NCBI GenBank assembly: GCA_965363675.1
Contig: CBDTTW010000085.1
Coordinates: 1 to 13,139, forward strand
Reading direction: 5' to 3'
DNA from: CBDTTW01 sp965363675
GTDB lineage: Bacteria > Bacteroidota > Rhodothermia > Rhodothermales > DASSAV01
DNA length: 13,139 bases
Below the pieces are notes generated by a model that was given only the letters and a program-made list of their open reading frames with translations, was not told where the DNA came from and made no database searches. Position numbers and translations under genes: made by a program. Below are positions 6,767 through 13,139 of this stretch, piece after piece (the stretch's first letter is position 1; each line of letters begins with the position of its first letter).

Positions 6767-6769
6767 CGC

Positions 6770-7660
6770 TTAGCCGAAACGCCCGGTGATGTAGTCCTCC
6801 GTGCGGGAGTGTTTCGGGCGCGTGAAGATCTCTTCGGTCGGCCCCATCTCGACGAGTTCACCCAGGTAAAAGAAGGCGGTGGCGTCGCTCACGCGGGAAG
6901 CCTGCTGCATGTTGTGCGTCACGATGACGATGGTGTACTGCTTTTTCAGCTCGCGGATGGTGTCTTCGAGCTTGGCCGTCGCAATGGGGTCGAGGGCGCT
7001 GGCGGGCTCGTCCATGAGCACCACGTCGGGCGCCACCGCGAGCGTGCGCGCGATGCACAGGCGCTGCTGCTGGCCGCCGCTGAGGCCGTAGGCGTTCTCG
7101 TGCAGCCGGTCCTTGACCTCCTCCCAGAGGGCGGCCTGGCGCAGGCAGCGCTCTACGAGTTCGTCTTTGCTTCCCCGGTAGCCGTTGATGGCGGCCCCCC
7201 AGATCACGTTCTGGTAGATCGTCTTGGGGAACGGGTTGGGCTTCTGGAAGACCATGCCGATGCGGCGGCGCACCATCACCGGGTCGGCGTTTTTGTAGAT
7301 GTCCTGCCCGTCGATGCGGATTTCCCCTTCGAGGCGCGTATCCGGGATCAGCTCGTTCATGCGGTTGATGCACCGCAGCAGCGTGCTTTTGCCGCAGCCC
7401 GAGGGGCCGATGAACGCCGTCACCTCGTTCGCCTTGACGCTCATGTTGATCTGCTTGAGCGTTTGCTTGGCGCCGTACCAGAAGTTCAGGTCGCTCACGA
7501 CGACCTTGTCGGGGCGCCGTTCGTGGTGATGGTTCGATCCGAGGGACACGACGGGGGCGGCCTTAGCCGGCATGCCCCGCTCGGCCGCGGTGCGCTCCGT
7601 CGCCTGGAGGGCTTCGGCCTCTTCTCGGAGCTTGTCGGACGTGGTCGGATGGTCCGCCAT
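6770..7660 (-). CDS. pstB: Phosphate ABC transporter ATP-binding protein PstB
   Basis: The cytoplasmic ATPase of the high-affinity phosphate transporter. It shows Walker A GPSGCGKST (85-93), the Q-loop in VFQKPNPFPKT (Gln139), the ABC signature LSGGQQQR (193-200), Walker B VVLMDEPASALDP (from 213) and the switch His249 in VTHN. KPNPFPKTIYQNV and the C-terminal RTEDYITGRFG are characteristic of PstB rather than other ABC ATPases. At 296 residues it is about 40-50 longer than usual. The excess is an N-terminal extension (1-50) of charged, Ala/Glu-rich sequence ending in an HHHERRPDK stretch. The ATG at 7660 lies 34 bases after the pstA stop. A shorter start at Met30 (7573) would remove only part of the extension. 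Confidence 0.97.
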   Translation of the reverse strand: MADHPTTSDKLREEAEALQATERTAAERGMPAKAAPVVSLGSNHHHERRPDKVVVSDLNFWYGAKQTLKQINMSVKANEVTAFIGPSGCGKSTLLRCINRMNELIPDTRLEGEIRIDGQDIYKNADPVMVRRRIGMVFQKPNPFPKTIYQNVIWGAAINGYRGSKDELVERCLRQAALWEEVKDRLHENAYGLSGGQQQRLCIARTLAVAPDVVLMDEPASALDPIATAKLEDTIRELKKQYTIVIVTHNMQQASRVSDATAFFYLGELVEMGPTEEIFTRPKHSRTEDYITGRFG

Positions 7661-7694
7661 AAGGAAACCTGCGGGGATAACGGGTTCGGTAGGG

Positions 7695-8585
7695 TTAACG
7701 AGGCCGGTAGCGCTCGAAGTAGTTGCGCAGCAAGATGGCCGAGAGGTTGAGCAGCATCAGGATGGCGAGCAGCACGAGGATGCCCGCCGCCGCGAGGTAG
7801 TGGAACTCCGCCTGCGGGCGCGCGGTCCAGTTGAAGATCTGGATGGGCAGCACCGTGAACGAATCCATGACCGACTGCGGCAGGAAGGCGACGAAGGCGA
7901 GCGCGCCGATCATGATGAGCGGGGCCGTCTCGCCGATGGCGCGGCTGAGCGAGAGGATGACGCCCGTGAGGATGCCCGGCGCCGAGATGGGCAGCAGGTG
8001 GCTCCAGATGACCTGCCAGCGCGTGGCGCCCAGCGCGTAGGCGCTCTCGCGGATGCCCTGGGGCACCGACCGGAGCGCTTCCTGCGTGCTGATGATGATG
8101 ACCGGCAGAATCAGCAGGGCCATCGTGAAGGCCCCGGCCAGGAGGCTTTGCCCGAAGCCGAGGTACCGCACGAACAGCGCCAGCCCCAGGATGCCGTACA
8201 GAATCGACGGCACGCCCGCCAGGTTGGAGATGTTGATCTGCACGAACCGGAAGAACCAGTGCCGGGGGGCGTACTCTTCGAGGTAGAGCGCCGAGGCCAC
8301 GCCCACGGGCACGGCGATCAGCCCGGTGAGCACGATAATCCAGATGGAGCCTACCAGGGCCGACTTGAGGCCCGCCTGCTCCGGAATGCGCGACGGGTAC
8401 GACGAGAGGAACTGCGCGTCGAGCCAGGGCAACCCTTTGACGAGCACATCGACGACGAGCGTGACGAGCACGCCGAGGCCGAAGATCGTCGAGAGCAGGA
8501 ACACGACGCCCATGACCATGCCGGCGCGGTAGCGGCGCTGGATTTTCTCCTGATAGTCCGGGTTGTCGGAAAGCGTGGGGTGCAT
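7695..8585 (-). CDS. pstA: Phosphate ABC transporter permease PstA
   Basis: One of the two membrane subunits of the phosphate channel, 296 residues. Six hydrophobic segments are visible at about 22-48, 75-102, 118-140, 145-166, 203-230 and 262-288. The cytoplasmic EAA loop that contacts PstB is at 168-196 (EALRSVPQGIRESAYALGATRW). SRAIGETAPL (214-223) is a conserved Pst permease motif. The ATG at 8585 is preceded by AAAGG at a distance of six bases and lies only nine bases after the pstC stop, so the two permeases are probably made in step. Nothing looks truncated or divergent. Confidence 0.96.
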   Translation of the reverse strand: MHPTLSDNPDYQEKIQRRYRAGMVMGVVFLLSTIFGLGVLVTLVVDVLVKGLPWLDAQFLSSYPSRIPEQAGLKSALVGSIWIIVLTGLIAVPVGVASALYLEEYAPRHWFFRFVQINISNLAGVPSILYGILGLALFVRYLGFGQSLLAGAFTMALLILPVIIISTQEALRSVPQGIRESAYALGATRWQVIWSHLLPISAPGILTGVILSLSRAIGETAPLIMIGALAFVAFLPQSVMDSFTVLPIQIFNWTARPQAEFHYLAAAGILVLLAILMLLNLSAILLRNYFERYRPR

Positions 8586-8594
8586 GGGGGGCCT

Positions 8595-9560
8595 TTAGTA
8601 CCGCTCCTGGAACTTGCGGATGATGGCGGCGGCGATGAAGTTCAGCCCGAGCGTCAGCAGGAACAGCACCAGGCCCACGGCGAAGATGCTGAAGTATACG
8701 ATGGTGCCGTAGGGCGTGTCGCCGAGGCTCATCTGGACAATGTAAGCCGTCATGGTCTGGATGGACTCCAGCGGGTTGAGGCTCAGGCGCGGCGTCGAGC
8801 CGGCGGCCAGCGTCACGATCATCGTCTCGCCGATGGCGCGGCTGAGCGCGAGCAGGAAGCTGGCGACGATGCCGCTGAGCGCCCCCGGCACCACCACCCG
8901 CATGACGACCTCGATCTTGGTGGCCCCGAGCGCGTAGGCCCCTTCCGAGAGCGAGCGCGGCACGGCCCGGATGGCGTCCTCGGAGAGCGAGGCCACCACG
9001 GGCAGCACCATGATGCCCACGACGATGCCGGCGCTGAGCGCGTTGAAGACGTTGAGGCCGGGGATGAACTGCTGCAAGAGCGGCGTCACGAAGGTGAGCG
9101 CGAAGTAGCCGTAGACGACCGTCGGCACGCCTGCCAGCAGCTCGACGCTCGGTTTGAGCCAGCGCCGCACCTTGAACGGCGCATACTCGGCGATGTAGAT
9201 GGCCGTCGCCAGCCCGAGCGGCAGGGCCACCACGGCCGCGATGACCGTGACCAGGAGCGTGCCGCTCAGCAGCGGCAGAATGCCGAAGTGCTGCTCGGCG
9301 AACTGCGGCGTCCACTCGGAGCCCGTCAGGAACTCCAGGAGGGGCACGCGGGCGAAGAAGAATGCCGACTCGACGATGAGCACGAAGCCGATGCCGAGGG
9401 TCGTAAAGACGCTCAGCAGGGCGCACAGACCCAGCGCGTACTCGATGGCGCGCTCGCGCGGGCTGCGGAAGATGTTCCGGGCGAGGTCTACGGCAGGGGC
9501 CCCCTCCGGATGCTCCGGGTCGAGATGGGCCGGGGGTTGCTGCGTCTGGGTAACGTTCAT
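8595..9560 (-). CDS. pstC: Phosphate ABC transporter permease PstC
   Basis: The second membrane subunit of the phosphate transporter, 321 residues. It has a hydrophilic N-terminal tail of about 40 residues (Pro/Glu-rich), then six likely membrane segments at about 42-64, 93-124, 137-160, 171-193, 228-253 and 283-311. The EAA loop is SEDAIRAVPRSLSEGAYALGATK (193-215), and ALSRAIGETMIVTLAAG (238-254) is diagnostic of PstC. It begins 28 bases after the pstS stop and ends nine bases before pstA. It should form the heterodimeric channel with PstA and receive phosphate from PstS. Confidence 0.96.
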   Translation of the reverse strand: MNVTQTQQPPAHLDPEHPEGAPAVDLARNIFRSPRERAIEYALGLCALLSVFTTLGIGFVLIVESAFFFARVPLLEFLTGSEWTPQFAEQHFGILPLLSGTLLVTVIAAVVALPLGLATAIYIAEYAPFKVRRWLKPSVELLAGVPTVVYGYFALTFVTPLLQQFIPGLNVFNALSAGIVVGIMVLPVVASLSEDAIRAVPRSLSEGAYALGATKIEVVMRVVVPGALSGIVASFLLALSRAIGETMIVTLAAGSTPRLSLNPLESIQTMTAYIVQMSLGDTPYGTIVYFSIFAVGLVLFLLTLGLNFIAAAIIRKFQERY

Positions 9561-9575
9561 ACGGGGAGTCGTCTT

Positions 9576-9589
9576 GCCGCCGGGGCGGC
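9576..9589 (-). other. Small GC hairpin in the pstS-pstC gap
   Basis: GCCGCCCCGGCGGC folds into a 5-bp stem with a four-base loop. It begins at the last base of the pstS stop codon. Hairpins here in other pst operons are thought to let the binding protein be made in excess over the permeases by blocking 3' decay. In so GC-rich a genome a 5-bp stem may also be chance. Confidence 0.35.
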
Positions 9590-10635
9590 TACTGCGCCGG
9601 GGCGGCCGTCAGGCGGTCCTCGACTTTCACTTCAGGCGTGGCCCCGAGGAACAGCGAGCCTTCGGTGCGCGCCTTGAAGCGCTCGCGGACGAGGTGGTAG
9701 GTCGCCTCGGGCAGGGGCACGTAGCCGATCTCCCGGATGAGCGTGGCGGCGTGGTCGAGGTAGTACGTCACGAAGTCCTGCACCGCCGGGTTGTCGGCGC
9801 TCTTGCGGCTGACGTAGATGAACAGCGGGCGCGTGAGCGGCTGGTACGTGGCGTTCGTGATTTCCTCGGTGGTGGGCTTGATGCAACCGGCGCCGTTGTT
9901 CGGGTTGCCGTCATCGACGCCGATGAGCTTGAGGCGCTCCTTGTTGCTCTCGTAGTAGGCCATGCCGAAGAAGCCGAGCGAGGCGCGGTCGCCCTGGATG
10001 CCTTGCACGAGCACGTTGTCGTCCTCGCTGGCCGTGAAGTCGGTGCGGCTGGCCCCGGACTGGCCGATGATGGCGCTCGTGAAGTCGTCGTAGGTGCCGC
10101 TGTCGGTGCCGGCGCCGTAGAGGTGCAGCGTCTCGTCGGGGAACGAGGGGCGCACTTGGTTCCAGTTGTTGATCTGGCTGTTAGGCTCCCAGATGGCCTT
10201 CAGCTCGGCCACCGTCAGGCACTCGGCCCAGGTGTTCTCGGGGTTCGTCACGAGGGCGATGCCGTCGTAGGCGATGGGCAGCTCGATGAACGAGATGCCG
10301 GCGCTTTGCGCCTGCTCCAGCTCGACCTGCTTGATCGGCCGCGAAGCGTCGGTGATGTCGGTTTCGCCGCGCAGGAACTTGGCGAAGCCGCCGCCGGTGC
10401 CGCTCGTGCCGACGCTCACGCGGATGTTGGAGTTCTCGCGCATAAACTCCTCGGCTACGGCTTCCGTGATGGGGAACACCGTGCTGGAGCCGTCGATGCG
10501 GACGGCGCCCGCCGCTTCGCCGCCGGTCGCCTCGGCGCCGCCGCCGCCGCATGCGCTCGTAAGGCTCGCCAGGGCTACGACGAGGGCCAAAAGGATCGTG
10601 GAGGGGAGGAACGGGCGGCTGGTTTTCATCGGCAT
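9589..10635 (-). CDS. pstS: Phosphate-binding lipoprotein PstS
   Basis: The periplasmic phosphate receptor, 348 residues from the ATG at 10635 (six bases longer than the alternative at 10629). Either start gives a lipoprotein signal: MKTSRPFLPSTILLALVVALASLTSAC, with the lipidated Cys at residue 29 followed by a GGG linker. An ATG at 10722 also leads in frame but would bury the signal peptide, so it is rejected. Phosphate-site motifs are all present: DGSSTVFP (48-55), GTSGTGGGF (76-84), ITDASRPI (94-101) and GAGTDSGTYDDF (174-185). The length and motif set fit the PstS group found in cyanobacteria and Bacteroidota-like bacteria. As first gene of the operon it should be driven from the 10636-10896 region, probably under PhoB-type control. 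No clear ribosome site is visible. Confidence 0.96.
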   Translation of the reverse strand: MPMKTSRPFLPSTILLALVVALASLTSACGGGGAEATGGEAAGAVRIDGSSTVFPITEAVAEEFMRENSNIRVSVGTSGTGGGFAKFLRGETDITDASRPIKQVELEQAQSAGISFIELPIAYDGIALVTNPENTWAECLTVAELKAIWEPNSQINNWNQVRPSFPDETLHLYGAGTDSGTYDDFTSAIIGQSGASRTDFTASEDDNVLVQGIQGDRASLGFFGMAYYESNKERLKLIGVDDGNPNNGAGCIKPTTEEITNATYQPLTRPLFIYVSRKSADNPAVQDFVTYYLDHAATLIREIGYVPLPEATYHLVRERFKARTEGSLFLGATPEVKVEDRLTAAPAQ

Positions 10636-10896
10636 AAGGGTAGGCGTACGTAGGCAAAGGCTAAAAAAGGTGAGCCCACAAACTTCGAAGCGCAAGCTCC
10701 GGCTGCGAGCCCGAACCGGCATGATACCGCAGGCCGAAAGCTGCTGAATTAAGAAATCGTTACGAGGGCTTTGAGGCCCCTCTTCTCACAGTATCATTAA
10801 AAAACAATTCTTTAAGCGCCCCGAACGCCGCGCCCTTCCGCGAACCTTCACGCGCCCGGCGCCGTTGCACGCAAATCTACTTCTCTCCGGGCGCAC
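10636..10896. promoter_or_regulatory. Divergent control region between pstS and uvsE
   Basis: This 261-base gap has an AT-rich centre (10741-10816) flanked by GC-rich DNA, and it should hold both promoters. On the minus strand, CGTAACGA and CTTAATTC (10764-10757 and 10753-10746) form two loosely similar 8-mers three bases apart, a spacing like cyanobacterial-type Pho boxes, but the match is weak. GATACT (10797-10792, minus) is a possible pst -10. On the plus strand TATCAT at 10792-10797, with TTGAGG at 10771-10776, could serve uvsE, though a 15-base spacer is short. A small imperfect GAGGGC/GCCCCTC hairpin lies at 10764-10783. None of these sites is certain. Confidence 0.35.
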
Positions 10897-11832
10897 ATGT
10901 TTGATCCTTCGGCTCCGAACCCTGCAAATAACGGAGGCTTTACGCCCCGGCTCGGCTTGGTGTGCATCTCGGACTGCGACGCCGTGCGCTTCCGGAACAT
11001 GACGCGCAAGCGGTATCTCCAGTTCGAGCCGCCCGAGCGCGAGGCGATGCTGGCGCGGCTCTACGCCGAAAACGTGCGCATCCTCGGCGAAGGCGTCGCG
11101 TTTTGCCTGGAGCGCGGCTTGCGGCTCTACCGCCTCACGTCGCGGCTGTTCCCGTTCGCCGACGAGCCCGAGGGCGTCCGCGTGCTGGAGCCGCTGCTGC
11201 CGGCGCTCGCGGCCGTCGGGCGGCGCGCGACGGCCGAAGGGTTGCGCCTGGTGGTGCACCCCGATCAGTTCGTGGTGCTCAGCTCCGATACGCCCCAGGT
11301 CATCGAGAACAGCATCAAGATTCTGCGGATGCACGGCATGATCCTCGACGCGCTCGAGCAGCCGCGCTCGGCGTGGGCCACGATCATCCTGCACGGCGGC
11401 AAAGGCGACCGCGCCGAGCGCCTCGTAGAGGTCGTGCGCGGCCTGCCCGAGAACATCCGCACGCGTCTGGCCCTCGAAAACGACGAGCGCGCCTACAGCG
11501 CCGCCGAAATCCTGGCGGTCTGCCGCGCCGCCGGCGTCCCGATGGTCTTCGACGCGCACCACCACCTCATCCACGAGCGGCTGGACTCCTACGAGGACCC
11601 CAGCGTGGCCGCCTTCGTCGAGGCGGCGCGCGAGACGTGGCCGGACCCGGCCTGGCAGCTCACGCACATCTCGAACGGGCGCGACGGCCTGCTGGACTCG
11701 GCGCACAGCGACCTGATCGCGGTGATGCCCTCGGCCTACCGCAGCGTGCCGTGGATCGAGGTCGAGGCCAAGCGCAAGGAAGTCGCCATCGAGCGGCTCA
11801 TGCGGGAGTGGCTGCCGACGCTGGGCGCCTGA
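10897..11832 (+). CDS. uvsE: UV damage endonuclease UvsE/UVDE
   Basis: A 311-residue TIM-barrel endonuclease that nicks DNA just 5' of UV photoproducts and starts an excision route independent of UvrABC. Family blocks are clear: PRLGLVCIS (17-25), LYRLTSRLFPFA (77-88), VVHPDQFVVLSS (119-130), ENSIKILRMHGMILDAL (137-153), IILHGGKGDRAERL (163-176), RLALENDERAY (190-200), VFDAHHHLIH (217-226), THISNGRDG (256-264) and PWIEVEAKRKE (285-295). Metal ligands are probably His121, His146, His166, Glu194, Asp219, His221 or His222, His257 and one of Glu288/Glu290. Two residues before His257, where characterised UVDEs usually have a modified Lys (KxHxS), this protein has Leu255. It is divergent from pstS. 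No ribosome site is evident before the ATG. The family call is strong. Confidence 0.93.
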   Translation: MFDPSAPNPANNGGFTPRLGLVCISDCDAVRFRNMTRKRYLQFEPPEREAMLARLYAENVRILGEGVAFCLERGLRLYRLTSRLFPFADEPEGVRVLEPLLPALAAVGRRATAEGLRLVVHPDQFVVLSSDTPQVIENSIKILRMHGMILDALEQPRSAWATIILHGGKGDRAERLVEVVRGLPENIRTRLALENDERAYSAAEILAVCRAAGVPMVFDAHHHLIHERLDSYEDPSVAAFVEAARETWPDPAWQLTHISNGRDGLLDSAHSDLIAVMPSAYRSVPWIEVEAKRKEVAIERLMREWLPTLGA

Positions 11833-11980
11833 GCGCCGCGCCGAGGGCGGGCGGCTCAAACCTGAAGTGCTCGTTATATCTCTCGCCGCCGGGGATCCGG
11901 GGGGCCCCCCGCCGGTATGCCGCCCGTCCGCCGGATGCACGGCGGCCTCACTACGGATATCCCCAAACGCTTTCTTACCT
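11833..11980. other. Gap between uvsE and the L,D-transpeptidase gene, with two GC hairpins
   Basis: This 148-base gap contains the perfect 14-bp palindrome CGGGGGGCCCCCCG at 11898-11911. A second hairpin follows at 11928-11945 (CCGCCG, loop GATGCA, CGGCGG). Either may help end the uvsE transcript, but neither has a T-run. TTATAT at about 11873-11878 is the only AT-rich candidate for a promoter of the next gene. No clear ribosome site precedes the ATG at 11981. Confidence 0.4.
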
Positions 11981-13139
11981 ATGCGATACCCCTACTACGC
12001 AGCCGGCCTGGCCGTGCTGCTTTGCCTCGGCGCCTGCAACGTCAACATCGGCAGCAACAACACCCTCGCCGGCGACTCCACCGCCGTGGCGGCCGGATCG
12101 GACACGGCTTCGGCCTACGGCGGCTACATCCGGATGACCTCCGACGAGCTGGAGCGCGACCGCATGAACTCGGGCTGGCGGCAGTTCGTGCAGCTCGACT
12201 CGCTGCCCGAAGCGCGCGCCGACGGCGGCCCCGGCGAGGAATGGACGGCCATCACGCCGGAGGCGGTGAACACGGGCAAGATGCTGCTGCCCCTGGGCGG
12301 CGACGTAAAAGGCCCCTCGGTGCTGCGCGCGCAGATCCTGCTCGACCGGGCGCGCTTCTCGCCGGGCGTCATGGATGGGCGCTGGGGCATGAACACCGAA
12401 AAGGCCGTGTACTGGTTTCAGCGCCGCGAGGGCCTGAAAGCCACCGGACAGGTGGACAGCACCACGTTCCGGAAGCTGGCCCAGGCGGCGGGCGACCCGC
12501 AGCGCCTCGTGGAGCGCTACACGCTCACGGAGGCCGACGTGAAAGGCCCCTACGAGCCGCTGCCCGAGGACATCTACGAGAAGGCCAAGCTGGACTCGAT
12601 GGCCTACGAATCGCTCTCGGAGATGCTGGCCGAGCGCTTCCATACGACGCCTGCGCTGCTGGCCCAACTCAACCCGAATACCGCCATCGACAGCCTGAAG
12701 GCCGGGGCGACGCTCGCCGTGCCGAACGTGCAGGGCGCCCCGGCGCCGGCGGGCCAGGCGGCGCGCATCCTCGTCTCGGACGGCGGCCACTACGTGCACG
12801 CCCTCGACGCGAGCGGACGCATCCTGTACCACTTCCCCTCGACGCTCGGCTCGTCGTACGACCCGTCGCCGGAGGCGGGCGAGTACGAGATCACGAAGGT
12901 GACCAAAAACCCCTGGTGGCATTACCAGCCCGATTTGCTGGCGCACGTCCCCGACTCGGAGAAGGACGCGCGCATTCCGCCGGGACCGAACAACGCCGTC
13001 GGGCTCGTCTGGATCAGCCTGTCCAAGCCGCACTTCGGCATCCACGGCACGAGCGCGCCGGAGACCATCGGGTACGCCTCGTCGGCGGGGTGCGTGCGCC
13101 TGACCAACTGGGACGTGCTGTTCCTGGCCGACCGCGTGG
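11981..13139 (+). CDS. L,D-transpeptidase lipoprotein with peptidoglycan-binding and LysM-like modules (partial 3' end)
   Basis: The frame stays open from the ATG at 11981 to the right edge (386 residues visible). It should cross-link or modify peptidoglycan in the periplasm. The N-terminus is a lipoprotein signal, MRYPYYAAGLAVLLCLGAC, with Cys19 as lipid site, then a Ser/Thr/Gly linker. Residues about 113-168 form a PG_binding_1 domain (LRAQILLDRARFSPGVMDGRWG, AVYWFQRREGLKATGQVD). Residues about 198-249 look like a LysM-type module (YESLSEMLAERFHTTPALLAQLNP, LKAGATLAVPN). From about 262 comes the YkuD catalytic domain with HFGIHGT (351-357) and SSAGCVRLTNWD (367-378); Cys371 is the nucleophile, with His355 and Arg373 in their usual places. 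Only the last residues of the catalytic domain and any tail are missing. Confidence 0.92.
   Translation, partial: MRYPYYAAGLAVLLCLGACNVNIGSNNTLAGDSTAVAAGSDTASAYGGYIRMTSDELERDRMNSGWRQFVQLDSLPEARADGGPGEEWTAITPEAVNTGKMLLPLGGDVKGPSVLRAQILLDRARFSPGVMDGRWGMNTEKAVYWFQRREGLKATGQVDSTTFRKLAQAAGDPQRLVERYTLTEADVKGPYEPLPEDIYEKAKLDSMAYESLSEMLAERFHTTPALLAQLNPNTAIDSLKAGATLAVPNVQGAPAPAGQAARILVSDGGHYVHALDASGRILYHFPSTLGSSYDPSPEAGEYEITKVTKNPWWHYQPDLLAHVPDSEKDARIPPGPNNAVGLVWISLSKPHFGIHGTSAPETIGYASSAGCVRLTNWDVLFLADRV

Noticed and set aside
7495..9426. A 643-codon minus-strand frame overlapping pstB, pstA and pstC
   Set aside because: It is an out-of-frame reading of the same strand that crosses three real genes; its product is Arg/Ala/His/Pro-rich and shows no domain.
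7572..9677. A 701-codon plus-strand open frame opposite pstA and pstC
   Set aside because: It lies antisense to two unmistakable permease genes and its product is a low-complexity Arg/Glu/Asp/His/Gly-rich chain with no motif, as expected from GC-rich codon bias on the opposite strand.
10636..10722. Longer PstS starting at the ATG at 10722
   Set aside because: It would place about 30 extra residues before an otherwise normal lipoprotein signal peptide and would cover promoter sequence.
10786..11940. A 384-codon minus-strand frame opposite uvsE
   Set aside because: It is antisense to a well-supported uvsE and has a biased composition without motifs.
1..13139. CRISPR array, insertion sequence, prophage, tRNA or rRNA
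   Set aside because: No regularly spaced repeats, transposase or integrase motifs, terminal inverted repeats, tRNA cloverleaf or rRNA sequence were recognised on either strand by eye.

Overview
The window is a GC-rich bacterial chromosome segment. It probably comes from the Rhodothermota/Bacteroidota (Rhodothermales-like: Rhodothermus, Salinibacter and relatives). The main pointer is a secreted protein (4915-3803, minus) ending in a NYPNPFNP-type C-terminal sorting domain of the type IX secretion system, together with high GC and mostly weak Shine-Dalgarno sites. The phylum is an inference; the sequence holds no rRNA or other marker.

Layout from left to right. (1) The 5' end of proB (glutamate 5-kinase, proline synthesis) runs off the left edge on the minus strand. 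It is divergent from a GH13 alpha-glucosidase (369-1997, plus). (2) Three small plus-strand genes follow: an uncharacterised 164-residue protein with a helix-turn-helix-like N-terminus (2101-2595), a TetR-family repressor (2713-3354) and a 75-residue single-span membrane protein (3491-3718). The first has a perfect 8-bp-arm dyad next to its likely promoter. The last has a near-consensus promoter overlapped by a TTGAC/GTCAA dyad. (3) A long GC hairpin (3743-3779) separates this block from the convergent type IX cargo gene.

(4) Most of the right half is one minus-strand phosphate operon, read right to left: pstS-pstC-pstA-pstB-phoU, followed by a DUF1080 (3-keto-disaccharide hydrolase family) gene whose GTG start overlaps the phoU stop. 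A hairpin with a T6 tract at 5051-5023 probably ends the operon. PstS captures phosphate, PstC and PstA form the membrane channel, PstB drives transport with ATP, and PhoU links transport to Pho signalling. No phoB or phoR is present. (5) Divergent from pstS lies a UV-damage endonuclease (uvsE, 10897-11832). After it comes the start of a three-module L,D-transpeptidase lipoprotein (11981 to the right edge, no stop in the window).

Most genes are housekeeping or common accessory families. I see no defence island, mobile element, CRISPR array, tRNA or rRNA. The least explained parts are the regulator and small-protein block (2000-3720) and the coupling of a DUF1080 enzyme to phoU.
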